Assembly (NCBI GenBank): GCA_023415475.1
Contig: JAEZKL010000038.1
Coordinates: 1-26,262 of the forward strand
Direction of reading: 5' to 3'
DNA from: Bacillota bacterium
Lineage (GTDB): Bacteria; Bacillota; Clostridia; Lachnospirales; Lachnospiraceae
DNA length: 26,262 nucleotides
The notes below the pieces were generated by a model. The model searched no databases. It was not told the DNA's origin and saw only the letters and a program-made list of their open reading frames with translations. The first letter of the stretch is position 1. Each line of letters begins with the position of its first letter. This document shows, one piece after another, positions 7,970 through 15,821 of the stretch. The position numbers and the translations under genes were made by a program.

Positions 7970-8974
7970 ATGAATAGAGTATTACGAGTAGATGATTTAC
8001 ATGTATCCTTCGATACTTATGCCGGTGAAGTAAAGGCAGTTCGCGGTGTCACCTTCGATGTAGCGGAAGGTGAGGTGCTTGCTATCGTAGGAGAAAGTGG
8101 TTGCGGTAAGAGCGTAACGGCACAGACGATTATGAAGCTGAATCCGATGCCTCCGGCACGTATTGCTAAAGGAGAGATTCAACTTGTAGATAAAGATATA
8201 GTAAATGCAACAGAGAAAGAGATGATGGCCATCCGTGGTAAAGATGTTAGTATGATCTTCCAGGATCCAATGACCTGTCTTAACCCTACTATGACAGTAG
8301 GTAAGCAGTTAACCGAAGCAATCCGTCATCATCAGAAATTATCGAAAGAGGATGCTCACAAGGAAGCAATTCGTCTTCTGAATCTGGTTAAGATTCCGAA
8401 TCCGGAGCAGAGATCTAAGCAATATCCTCATGAGTTTTCCGGCGGTATGAGACAGAGAGTAATGATCGCGATGGCGCTTTCCTGTGCTCCAAAGCTTCTG
8501 ATTGCGGATGAGCCTACTACAGCACTTGACGTTACGATCCAGGCTCAGATTATGGATCTTCTTCAGGAAATCAAGGAGAAGACCAATACAGCAATTATTC
8601 TGATTACTCATGACCTCGGCGTTGTTGCCAGCATGGCAGACCGTGTGGCTGTTATGTATGCAGGTAAGATTGTAGAGATAGGAAACGCAGAAGATATTTT
8701 CTACCGTTCCTCTCATCCCTATACAAAAGCTTTATTAAGAAGTCTTCCTACGACCGATATGGATCGCAGCGTTCGCTTGGTATCCATCGCCGGTACTCCT
8801 CCGGATCTGCTAAATCCTCCGGTGGGCTGTGGCTTCGCAAGTAGATGTAAGAATTGTATGAAGATCTGTCACGCAGAGCTTCCACCTCAGTTTGAAGTAG
8901 GACAGGATCATCTTTCTGCTTGCTGGTTGCATCATGAGGATTGTCCGAGTGCACAAGACGGAGGTGAAAAATAA
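7970..8974 (+). CDS. oppD: oligopeptide ABC transporter ATPase
   Basis: One of the two ATPases powering peptide import. It has Walker A GESGCGKS, the signature SGGMRQR, and Walker B LLIADEP followed by TTALDVT, then the H-loop ITHDLG. The C-terminus carries the OppD/F extension with a Cys-rich stretch (GCGFASRC, NCMKIC, later AC and DC); extensions of this kind have been reported to bind an iron-sulphur cluster in some homologues. The frame opens with GTG at 7967, but ATG 7970 sits 8 bases after AAGGAG and is preferred, giving 334 residues. Confidence 0.93.
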   Translation: MNRVLRVDDLHVSFDTYAGEVKAVRGVTFDVAEGEVLAIVGESGCGKSVTAQTIMKLNPMPPARIAKGEIQLVDKDIVNATEKEMMAIRGKDVSMIFQDPMTCLNPTMTVGKQLTEAIRHHQKLSKEDAHKEAIRLLNLVKIPNPEQRSKQYPHEFSGGMRQRVMIAMALSCAPKLLIADEPTTALDVTIQAQIMDLLQEIKEKTNTAIILITHDLGVVASMADRVAVMYAGKIVEIGNAEDIFYRSSHPYTKALLRSLPTTDMDRSVRLVSIAGTPPDLLNPPVGCGFASRCKNCMKICHAELPPQFEVGQDHLSACWLHHEDCPSAQDGGEK

Positions 8975-9957
8975 TGAGTAGAAAAACACCTTTAAATTTA
9001 TCTGATAATAATAAGTTGGTTGAGCTACAACAGGTATCAAAGCATTTTAAGGTATCTGAGGGTATCTTAAAGGCAGTTAATAACGTCAATTTTGATATTT
9101 ACAAGGGTGAGACCTTAGGTCTGGTGGGTGAATCAGGCTGTGGTAAATCCACCTTAGGTAAGGTTCTTATGGGTATCTATCCTCCTACTCATGGTAAGAT
9201 TCTATATCATGGAAAAAAGGATATTGAGATTAAGAAGAGTACTCATTTTGATTATTCTAAAATGGCTCAAATTATCTTCCAGGATCCCTATTCCTCTTTA
9301 GATCCCCGTATGACGGTTGGATCTATCGTCGAAGAAGGTATGGTTATTCATAAGATGTACGATAAACAGAAACGTCAGGAAAGAGTATACGAGCTGCTTG
9401 AATTGGTAGGTTTGAACCGTGAGCATGCAAATCGTTTCCCTCACGAGTTCTCCGGTGGTCAGCGTCAGCGTATCGGTATAGCAAGAGCCCTTTCCATTGA
9501 TCCTGTATTTATCGTTTGTGACGAGCCGATTTCGGCGCTGGACGTATCCATCCAGTCACAGATTATCAACCTTCTCCATGATCTTCAGGAGAAGCTGGGA
9601 TTAACTTATCTGTTCATCGCACATGACTTAAATATAGTTAAATACATCAGTGATCGTATCGCTGTTATGTATTTAGGCAATATTGTAGAGTTAGCGACCA
9701 GTGATGAGCTTTATGACAATACATTGCATCCGTATTCCCAGGCTCTGCTTTCTGCAGTTCCGATTCCGGATCCGGATAAGGAAGCACAGAAGAACCGTCA
9801 GATTTTAAGTGGTGATGTTCCCAGCCCGATCAATACTCCAAAGGGATGTCCTTTTGCAGGACGTTGTCCGAAGGCAACTGATATCTGCCGACAGGAGAAA
9901 CCCGCATTAGAGATGAAGCAAGGTCATCTGGTGGCTTGTCATCATGTAGCGAAATAA
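8974..9957 (+). CDS. oppF: oligopeptide ABC transporter ATPase
   Basis: Second ATPase, 327 residues, with Walker A GESGCGKST, the signature SGGQRQR, Walker B VFIVCDEP and the H-loop IAHDLN. The C-terminal extension has four spaced Cys (GC, RC, IC, AC) as in DppF/OppF. Its ATG overlaps the oppD stop by one base (TAATG), with GGAGGTG upstream inside oppD, so translation is coupled. Last gene of the operon, followed by a strong terminator. Confidence 0.93.
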   Translation: MSRKTPLNLSDNNKLVELQQVSKHFKVSEGILKAVNNVNFDIYKGETLGLVGESGCGKSTLGKVLMGIYPPTHGKILYHGKKDIEIKKSTHFDYSKMAQIIFQDPYSSLDPRMTVGSIVEEGMVIHKMYDKQKRQERVYELLELVGLNREHANRFPHEFSGGQRQRIGIARALSIDPVFIVCDEPISALDVSIQSQIINLLHDLQEKLGLTYLFIAHDLNIVKYISDRIAVMYLGNIVELATSDELYDNTLHPYSQALLSAVPIPDPDKEAQKNRQILSGDVPSPINTPKGCPFAGRCPKATDICRQEKPALEMKQGHLVACHHVAK

Positions 9958-9980
9958 ATAATAGGATATTAACCTTAGTA

Positions 9981-10013
9981 AAGGGAGCTGTTTAATAACA
10001 GCCCCCTTTTTTT
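9981..10013 (+). terminator. Rho-independent terminator of opp operon
   Basis: AAGGGAGCTGTT (9981-9992) pairs with AACAGCCCCCTT (9997-10008) around TAAT with one mismatch, and leads into seven T's (10007-10013). Confidence 0.92.
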
Positions 10014-10304
10014 ATGCTTTTCAGGATTCAAAAAATGACGGCGAAACTAATTTTTAATTCATATTTGCATAAAATATATTTGTGTATAAAAATGGGAAAT
10101 AATGATACGAAAAACGATTTGTCTTGCTTAAAGTAATAATATATTTCTTTATGTTGTAAATTACATGTCATTTCAGAACTAAGCTGTATCGGGATATTCA
10201 TAAAATTAAGTTGAATGAAGGAAAATACACAAGAAATAAAAAATTTGCTGTATGAAAAGAGAAAATGCTGTAAATCATAAAAAACATAAATTCCCAAATG
10301 TTGG
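10014..10304. other. AT-rich intergenic stretch, nothing recognised
   Basis: This stretch lies between the opp terminator and the next promoter. The only long open frame is a minus-strand one (10028-10297) rich in Phe, Ile and Tyr. It has no ribosome-binding site and no family resemblance, so I treat it as chance. No repeat or RNA gene was seen. Confidence 0.6.
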
Positions 10305-10333
10305 TTGCAATTGAAAAATCGCTATTATATAAT
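10305..10333 (+). promoter_or_regulatory. sigma-A promoter of the sortase operon
   Basis: TTGCAA, 17 bases, TATAAT. It is the best promoter in the gap upstream of the gene at 10533 and implies a long leader of about 190 bases. Confidence 0.65.
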
Positions 10334-10362
10334 TCATGTATTGGAAATATATGGTACGCATA

Positions 10363-10497
10363 TTATCCTATAAGAGCATTATACAGAATTTGGGCTATCA
10401 TTGTCTAACCGGCCAGCGCGTTTTAAGTGATATAATAAAATGTCAAACAATTCCTACAAAAGATTTATATAATTTACCTTATTATACCATAGGATAA
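10363..10497 (+). promoter_or_regulatory. long structured leader, possible
   Basis: TTATCCTAT (10363-10371) is perfectly complementary to ATAGGATAA (10489-10497), 117 bases apart. It would close a large domain within the predicted leader just before the gene at 10533. No known riboswitch class was recognised. A 9-bp AT-rich match could be chance. Confidence 0.25.
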
Positions 10498-10532
10498 GAA
10501 TATATAAGCAGATTGAAAGTGTAGGGGAGAAA

Positions 10533-11255
10533 ATGTTATCTGATATGCAATTGCACCAAAATGATATTTCAAGGATAACAAAAGATTTAATGCCGACTTG
10601 GTGGTCATTAAGTATACTTCTATTCCTGGTAAGTTTCGTTATTATAACAAGGGTATTGACGCTGGTTTATCAAGAAGAAGCAGTGATACCTGCTTTTTCA
10701 AGCAATGTGATATCTTATGATAATGGCTTAAGCCAGACAGAGTTGGAAACATTGGTTCAACTATCTTCTGTTTTTAGATGTAGAGAATCAAACGAAAAGA
10801 CAAATGATAATGATAGAATATTATATGATACCTTTGAGGCATATTTGAAAGGAAACGTTATCGCTATTTCATCTACTAAGGCTAAACAGGCTTTTGAAAT
10901 GATAGATAACTTAAAAGAGATTGTTAAATTAGAAGGAGATAACGAATATGAAAATATGTCTCTGGAAGGTAGGAATGTGTTTCTTAATATAACAAAAGAA
11001 TTCTATCAATTATATGATTTAGACTTAATAATAAATGTTAACGGAGACGTTCATTCTATAACTGATTCTGCAGGGCATATATTGTATTTTCAGGATACGG
11101 TTTCCAATATAACAATCGCTCAGGTGAAAGCAATATTAATTATCACATTGACGGCATTTATATTATTACTTCTCTGTATCTTATTTGCGAGAAAAAATCA
11201 TCTGTTTAAAAAGGAAGTGAACTATGATGGGATTGATAAAGAAAGATATGCCTAA
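10533..11255 (+). CDS. membrane protein of unknown function (paralogue A)
   Basis: I do not recognise a named family. The 240-residue protein has a cytoplasmic N-terminus, a membrane helix at about 23-46, an extracytoplasmic domain of about 145 residues, a second helix at about 196-219 and a basic tail. Residues 101-186 align well with 62-148 of the protein at 12759 (for example LDLIINV against YDIAIDL, and ITDSAGHILYF against VKNSEGDTIFI), so the two are diverged paralogues sharing one external domain. GGGGAG precedes the ATG. Its end overlaps the transferase gene by 32 bases. Being co-transcribed with a polyprenyl sugar transferase and a sortase suggests a role in building or displaying a surface structure; this is inference. 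Confidence 0.8.
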   Translation: MLSDMQLHQNDISRITKDLMPTWWSLSILLFLVSFVIITRVLTLVYQEEAVIPAFSSNVISYDNGLSQTELETLVQLSSVFRCRESNEKTNDNDRILYDTFEAYLKGNVIAISSTKAKQAFEMIDNLKEIVKLEGDNEYENMSLEGRNVFLNITKEFYQLYDLDLIINVNGDVHSITDSAGHILYFQDTVSNITIAQVKAILIITLTAFILLLLCILFARKNHLFKKEVNYDGIDKERYA

Positions 11256-12648
11256 TAAACTGATACTGTTAATTGACATTCTTAGCCTAACATTATCTTT
11301 CGAACTTGCTACTTGGATTAGGTTCGGTGTTATAACAAGCCATTTTTATAATACCGGTATATATGGAATAGCCTTTGCTGTCATCGTATGCTTATATATT
11401 GCCGTTTTCTTTTTATATAATACATATCAAAAGTTTTTTAAACGAGGTTTTTTGGAAGAGTTACTTAAAATACTGAAGGTAAACATAATTTTAGTTGCAG
11501 CAATTACAATTATACTGTTTGTTTTTCAGGAAGGAGAAACTTTTTCAAGATTATTTTTTTTCTATTTTTTTGTATTGAATACCATGATAACTTATTTATC
11601 GAGGCAATATTATAAAGTCCTCATGTTAGCGGTTTATCGCAAGAGTACTTCAAGTATGAAGATAATGGTAATGACTACCTATGACCAGGCAATGCATATC
11701 CTCGCACGTATTAGAGAGGAGAATGAATGGGAATATCAAGTTACCTATCTTACCATCATTGATATTGATATGATAGGTGCTGTAATTGGAGGGGTTGAGG
11801 TGAAAGCCGATAACAATAATTTCTTCGATGTAGCAAAGATGGAAGTGTTGGATGGCGTCTTTATCCATATTCCAAATGATAATATGCTAAATATGAATTT
11901 GAATGATATTATAGTCCAATTCCAGAACATGGGCATAACTGTTAACCTAAGTATCAATACCTTTGGTTTAAAAATTCATGAAAAGGTAGTTCGTGAAATG
12001 AGCGGCTACCATGTACTTACCTATAGTTCTCGATTATTTGAAGAAAGTCAAATAATAATCAAAAGAATAACGGATATGTTAGGAGGCTTGGTTGGCAGCA
12101 TTATTACAATCGTTTTAACCATTTTTATTGCACCGGCTATTCTGATTGAATCTCCCGGACCGATTTTCTTTTCGCAGGTGAGAATAGGAAGAAACGGAAG
12201 AAGGTTTAGAATCTATAAGTTTCGCTCAATGTATATGGATGCAGAAAAGCGTAAACAAGAGCTTATGGCATATAACGAGATGAACGGATTCATGTTTAAG
12301 ATGACGAATGATCCGAGGGTTACCAAAGTAGGTGGATTTCTAAGAAAGACGAGTCTGGACGAATTCCCTCAATTCTTTAATGTCTTAAAGGGTGACATGA
12401 GCCTTGTCGGAACTAGACCCCCTACAGAAACAGAATTTATGCAATATGAAAGCAGACATAAAAGAAGGCTGGCACTGAAAGCAGGAGTTACCGGTCTTTG
12501 GCAAGTCAGTGGTCGAAATAATATTAATGATTTTGAAGAAGTAGTGAAACTGGATTTGGAGTATATTGATAAATGGTCAGTAGGCATGGATATTAAGATA
12601 CTGATAAAAACAATCGGAGTTGTACTTTTTGGGAGAGGAGCAAGATAA
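11224..12648 (+). CDS. polyprenyl glycosylphosphotransferase (initiating sugar transferase)
   Basis: Predicted to move a sugar-1-phosphate from a nucleotide sugar to undecaprenyl phosphate, the first step in making an exopolysaccharide, capsule or glycan unit at the inner membrane face. The 474 residues start with several membrane helices and a middle nucleotide-binding-like region. The C-terminal third is a canonical Bac_transf domain (PF02397), with PGPIFFSQVRIGRNGRRFRIYKFRSM, TSLDEFPQFFNVLKGDMSLVGTRPP and GVTGLWQVSGRN. AAGGAAG lies before two adjacent ATGs (11224, 11227); either may be used. It overlaps the upstream gene by 32 bases. No other glycosyltransferase, flippase or polymerase gene is in the window, so the final product and the sugar are unknown. 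Confidence 0.88.
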   Translation: MMGLIKKDMPNKLILLIDILSLTLSFELATWIRFGVITSHFYNTGIYGIAFAVIVCLYIAVFFLYNTYQKFFKRGFLEELLKILKVNIILVAAITIILFVFQEGETFSRLFFFYFFVLNTMITYLSRQYYKVLMLAVYRKSTSSMKIMVMTTYDQAMHILARIREENEWEYQVTYLTIIDIDMIGAVIGGVEVKADNNNFFDVAKMEVLDGVFIHIPNDNMLNMNLNDIIVQFQNMGITVNLSINTFGLKIHEKVVREMSGYHVLTYSSRLFEESQIIIKRITDMLGGLVGSIITIVLTIFIAPAILIESPGPIFFSQVRIGRNGRRFRIYKFRSMYMDAEKRKQELMAYNEMNGFMFKMTNDPRVTKVGGFLRKTSLDEFPQFFNVLKGDMSLVGTRPPTETEFMQYESRHKRRLALKAGVTGLWQVSGRNNINDFEEVVKLDLEYIDKWSVGMDIKILIKTIGVVLFGRGAR

Positions 12649-12758
12649 AAGTATATTGATATTATGTGATGAATAAAGAAATTCCAAAAAGGTTAAAATA
12701 TAACAATAAAAGTAATCTACACCCAAAAAGTTAAGCACAAGGAATGGAGGCATAAAGG

Positions 12759-13391
12759 ATGAAGAAGGGCTTTTTATTTGTTTTGATTTTAACCACAATC
12801 TTATCCTTAATAAATACAAAGGATGCAATCGCGGCTTCAGGAATATCTGAGACCGAGAAATTAATTTTGGATAAATTAAATGCCGGAGCAGACTTTTCTG
12901 GTAAAAAACAATACTTGTCGGTATCATATATCAATCAGATAGAGAATGAATTTATCAGTAATAATGTTGATATTAGTGAAGAGCAGGCAGAGTTTGTTGT
13001 AAAAAAGATTGATGAAGCCATTGATTTGGTTAAGGATAAGGATATTGATAATGTGATCAGCTTGCAAAATTCAGAAGTAGCTTTACAGCTACTGACAATT
13101 ATAGATGAGATTGCAACGATGTTTGATTATGATATAGCAATCGATCTCGAGGATAAAAGTATCAATGTAAAGAATTCAGAGGGAGATACCATTTTTATTT
13201 CAAAGAGCAGTATCAATCAGACAGGCAATAATTCTCTTGTTTTTTATGGGAGGAAGATGCTGAACGATGTTATACCTGTTATCTGCATTACATGTTTGGT
13301 GCTATTTCTGAGAATAATATCAGATAAAAAGTCCGTTTCTCATAAAATGTATAATAAAATAAAAGGAAACGGAACGATTTATGAGGAATAA
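12759..13391 (+). CDS. secreted/membrane protein of unknown function (paralogue B)
   Basis: A 210-residue protein with a signal peptide (about 1-27, ending AIAAS), an external domain, a C-terminal membrane helix at about 168-186 and a basic tail. The external domain matches that of the protein at 10533. The layout superficially resembles a sortase substrate, but no LPxTG-type motif precedes the helix; INQTGNN at 152-158 is the nearest polar motif and is too far from it. GGAGG lies before the ATG, and the gene overlaps the sortase start by 11 bases, so the two are coupled. Family not recognised. Confidence 0.8.
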   Translation: MKKGFLFVLILTTILSLINTKDAIAASGISETEKLILDKLNAGADFSGKKQYLSVSYINQIENEFISNNVDISEEQAEFVVKKIDEAIDLVKDKDIDNVISLQNSEVALQLLTIIDEIATMFDYDIAIDLEDKSINVKNSEGDTIFISKSSINQTGNNSLVFYGRKMLNDVIPVICITCLVLFLRIISDKKSVSHKMYNKIKGNGTIYEE

Positions 13392-14130
13392 ACATTTTCG
13401 AATTGTGGTATATATTTTTGTCCCAATCCTGGTTGCTTTGGTTGGGATTGGGATGGTTTATTTAACTAAAACATCGCTGTTTCATTTACTCAAAGACACA
13501 ATAATGCTGGAAGAGACAGAGAGTATATCAGAAGATAATCAGGAAACGAAGACAAGCTACGAATCAGAGTGGAAGGATACAAGATTAGCGCCTGCTGACG
13601 AAAGTATGATAGCAGATTCTCAGAACACCCTTAAGCATGATAGTCTTTCAAAAAATATAATTGATAATACGGTAATTAAGGTGAATGATATCAAGTTTCC
13701 TGAACTGGCCACACAGTATGCTATGCTATATTGCGATCGTATTGATATGGAGGTACCAATATATTGGGGAGATACCGATGAGGTTCTGGATGCAGGTATC
13801 GGACAATATATGGGGAGTTTTCTGCCTGGCTTCGAACGAAGTATATTACTTTCGGGTCATAACACAACCTATTTTAAAGTTTTGGAACAAATAGAGGCCG
13901 GAGATGTAGTGAAGTGCAATACAAATTATGGCGAGTATCAGTATGTTGTTGATGAGATAACCATTATAGATAAAGATGATGCTGAAGCGTTGATGGAGAG
14001 AATGCTATCCCTTAAAAACGAGAAATTGATCATGTATACTTGCTATCCCTTTACTCCTACTATTAGCACTAAAAGGCAACGATTGTTTGTCTTTGCCAAT
14101 AAGTTATCCGGACCAATGGTAGAATATTAA
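13381..14130 (+). CDS. sortase, class D-like
   Basis: A transpeptidase that would cleave a sorting motif and attach a protein to the wall or to another acceptor. The 249 residues begin with a membrane anchor (about 7-30), then an acidic linker, then the sortase domain. The catalytic triad is visible: His160 in SGHNTTYFK, Cys221 in MYTCYPF and Arg232/Arg234 in TKRQRLFVFA. The short domain and the TCYPF / QRLFV pattern resemble class D more than class B; class E is an alternative. It is the last gene of the AT-rich operon and its start overlaps the upstream gene. No protein in the window carries a convincing sorting signal, so its substrate is elsewhere or uses an unfamiliar motif. Confidence 0.88.
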   Translation: MRNKHFRIVVYIFVPILVALVGIGMVYLTKTSLFHLLKDTIMLEETESISEDNQETKTSYESEWKDTRLAPADESMIADSQNTLKHDSLSKNIIDNTVIKVNDIKFPELATQYAMLYCDRIDMEVPIYWGDTDEVLDAGIGQYMGSFLPGFERSILLSGHNTTYFKVLEQIEAGDVVKCNTNYGEYQYVVDEITIIDKDDAEALMERMLSLKNEKLIMYTCYPFTPTISTKRQRLFVFANKLSGPMVEY

Positions 14131-14135
14131 AAATA

Positions 14136-14165
14136 GATAGACTAGAGAATGGCTATCATTTTTTT
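14136..14165 (+). terminator. weak terminator after sortase gene
   Basis: GATAG (14136-14140) can pair with CTATC (14153-14157), followed by A and seven T's. The stem is only 5 bp, so this is tentative. Its T tract overlaps the stop codon of the convergent small gene. Confidence 0.35.
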
Positions 14166-14274
14166 AATCAAAAGAGCAGATAATTGCAATAAAAATTCCT
14201 AACCAGAGTAGAATACTCAAGCCCAATCCATTGAGGAGTCCTTTGAAAAATCTAAGCTCATCATTTTGCTTCAT
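14164..14274 (-). CDS. 36-residue single-pass membrane peptide
   Basis: A short minus-strand frame with a real translation signal: GGAGG, 4 bases, ATG (14272-14274). It encodes a polar start (MKQNDELRFFKG) followed by one hydrophobic helix of about 18 residues (LGLSILLWLGIFIAIIC) and ends SFD. Composition and topology are typical of genuine small membrane proteins rather than of chance translation. It converges on the sortase operon. A possible forespore-type promoter lies upstream. No named family is recognised. Confidence 0.6.
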   Translation of the reverse strand: MKQNDELRFFKGLLNGLGLSILLWLGIFIAIICSFD

Positions 14275-14314
14275 ACAACCTCCATGCGTACAATGATTTA
14301 TTGTTTGTTATAAT

Positions 14315-14343
14315 TAGTATTGACTTATCATCACGACTCATTC
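14315..14343 (-). promoter_or_regulatory. possible sigma-G/F-like promoter of the small peptide gene
   Basis: On the minus strand GAATG is followed after 17 bases by AATACTA, which differs from the sigma-G -10 pattern (CATAMTA) at one position. The start would lie about 34 bases before the ATG of the 36-residue peptide. It is weak evidence, but no convincing sigma-A alternative was found. Confidence 0.25.
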
Positions 14344-14427
14344 ATATATAATAAAAAGAAGCAAAGCTTATGAAACGATGGTAGTTCAAGGTATATGATA
14401 ATGATGATGAATAAAATTACTTTAATA

Positions 14428-14456
14428 TTGACATTACTGAAATAGTAATATATAGT
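14428..14456 (+). promoter_or_regulatory. strong sigma-A promoter
   Basis: TTGACA, 17 bases, TATAGT. The expected start site, near 14463, falls at the first bases of the hairpin at 14461-14493, 280 bases before the LacI gene. Confidence 0.7.
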
Positions 14457-14460
14457 AATA

Positions 14461-14640
14461 CAAAAGCAGCGAGGCGAGTCCTCGCTGCTTTTGATATCAG
14501 TACAGCCACGGGAGGTCTGTGCAAGACAATTTCATACTCTTACACCGGGATAGATTTAAGAAATCGCGTTCTATGTATTGATGTTTTATGCCGATTTTAG
14601 AACGATAGATTGATTCTAAATTATTGTCACAAAGTAGTAT
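14461..14640 (+). ncRNA. candidate small RNA or structured leader
   Basis: The transcript from the promoter at 14428 would begin with a perfect 14-bp stem (14461-14474 with 14480-14493, 5-base loop) of good GC content, ending CTTTTG. Further on, CGTTCTA and TAGAACG can pair around a 25-base loop, with AAATCG/CGATTT as a competing pair. The first hairpin may itself be a terminator, which would give a tiny RNA, or a 5' stabilising cap on the lacI leader. No known RNA family is recognised and no good reading frame lies here. Confidence 0.35.
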
Positions 14641-14675
14641 AAGTAATAAATAAGTAATAAATTAAGTTAATTCCA

Positions 14676-14703
14676 TTGAAAAAGCTATATAATTTGCTAT
14701 AAT
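14676..14703 (+). promoter_or_regulatory. sigma-A promoter of LacI regulator 1
   Basis: TTGAAA, 16 bases, TATAAT, placed 43 bases before the ATG. Confidence 0.65.
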
Positions 14704-14745
14704 AAAATAGTTTAGATAATAATATTCATTGGAAGGATGCTTACG

Positions 14746-15783
14746 ATGGGAAAGAATATTACAATGAAGGATGTTGCTGAGCAGCTTGGTGTCAGTACAG
14801 TAACCGTATCAAAAGCCTTGTCCAATCGAGAGGGTGTAAGTGACGCCTTAAGAGAAATGGTAAAGCGAAAAGCAGAAGAGATGGGCTATCGTTATAACTT
14901 TCTGGGTAAAAGTATGAAGGAAGGTCTGAACTATAATATTGGCATCCTGATTGCTGAAAAGTTCATGCGTGAGAGCGCTTTTTATGCAAAAATGTACCAG
15001 ACAATCGTAAAGGATCTTTTGGTTTTTAACTTTTTTGGAATACTCGAGGTGGTTTCTGAAGAAGATGAGGAGGATGGTGTTTTGCCTCATATCCTGCAGA
15101 ACAATAAGGTGGACGGAATTATTATTCTTGGGCAGATGCAGCGGTCGTACCTGGAGAGAATAGCCTCCGCCACTATTCCTTTCATATTTCTGGATTTTTC
15201 TGATGATCATTTTGAGGTGGATACCATAGTCAGTGACAGCTTTCATGGTGCTTATGAGGTTACCAGCCACTTGATCGGTTTAGGGCATAAGGAGATCGGT
15301 TTTGTCGGTAATATAAATGCGACCACGAGCATTATGGACCGCTATATCGGGTATTATAAAGCCTTAAGGCAGAATAGGCTTGAGATCAGGGATGAGTGGA
15401 TCCTCAGTGACCGTGATGATCATGGTAAATTTACTGATATAATTCTCCCTTCCATGTTGCCTACTGCTTTTGTATGCAATTGCGATGAGGTTGCCTATAG
15501 CTTTATCCTACAGCTAAAAAAAGAAGGCTATCGAATTCCGGAGGACATCTCAGTTGTAGGCTTTGATAACTATATCTATGCTACCTTGAGTGATCCTCCG
15601 ATCACCACGGTTGAGGTTAATGTCGAAGCTATGTCGGAAGCGGCTGTAAACTCTATCATGAAGAGGATTAAACATCCGACAGAGGATTACGGAAGAAAGG
15701 TAATCAGCGGAAGGATCGTTTACCGTGATTCCGCGAAAACACCGAGTACTCCAGTTCAGGATTCAAAGGATAAGAAGAAATAA
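14746..15783 (+). CDS. LacI-family transcriptional regulator 1
   Basis: A sugar-responsive repressor of 345 residues. The N-terminal helix-turn-helix and hinge helix are clear (MKDVAEQLGVSTVTVSKAL, then RKAEEMGYRYN), followed by a periplasmic-binding-protein-like effector domain containing IIILGQ, GHKEIGFVGN and ISVVGFDN, all family landmarks. I start at ATG 14746, 9 bases after GGAAGG. An in-frame ATG at 14737 abuts that site and is unlikely. It lies directly upstream of the manA operon, whose promoter carries a LacI-type palindrome, so it probably represses manA, the epimerase and the phosphorylase. The inducer is presumably a manno-oligosaccharide or mannose phosphate. Confidence 0.9.
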   Translation: MGKNITMKDVAEQLGVSTVTVSKALSNREGVSDALREMVKRKAEEMGYRYNFLGKSMKEGLNYNIGILIAEKFMRESAFYAKMYQTIVKDLLVFNFFGILEVVSEEDEEDGVLPHILQNNKVDGIIILGQMQRSYLERIASATIPFIFLDFSDDHFEVDTIVSDSFHGAYEVTSHLIGLGHKEIGFVGNINATTSIMDRYIGYYKALRQNRLEIRDEWILSDRDDHGKFTDIILPSMLPTAFVCNCDEVAYSFILQLKKEGYRIPEDISVVGFDNYIYATLSDPPITTVEVNVEAMSEAAVNSIMKRIKHPTEDYGRKVISGRIVYRDSAKTPSTPVQDSKDKKK

Positions 15784-15786
15784 ACA

Positions 15787-15815
15787 TTGACAAACAGAGT
15801 GACGTAATTTAGAAT
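15787..15815 (+). promoter_or_regulatory. sigma-A promoter of manA operon
   Basis: TTGACA, exactly 17 bases, TAGAAT: one mismatch from consensus. It begins just after the stop codon of the LacI gene. The start site would be near 15822, at the operator. Confidence 0.85.
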
Positions 15816-15821
15816 ATTATA

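Noticed and set aside
8339..9089. Minus-strand frames across oppD/oppF
   Set aside because: They lie opposite well-supported ATPase genes and are reverse-strand shadows.
10028..10297. 89-residue minus-strand frame in the gap after oppF
   Set aside because: Extreme Phe/Ile/Tyr composition from AT-rich DNA, no ribosome-binding site and no recognisable family.
14510..14580. Short GTG frame after GGGAGG as a leader peptide
   Set aside because: Only 3 bases separate the site from the GTG, and the 20-residue product has no attenuator-type codon run.
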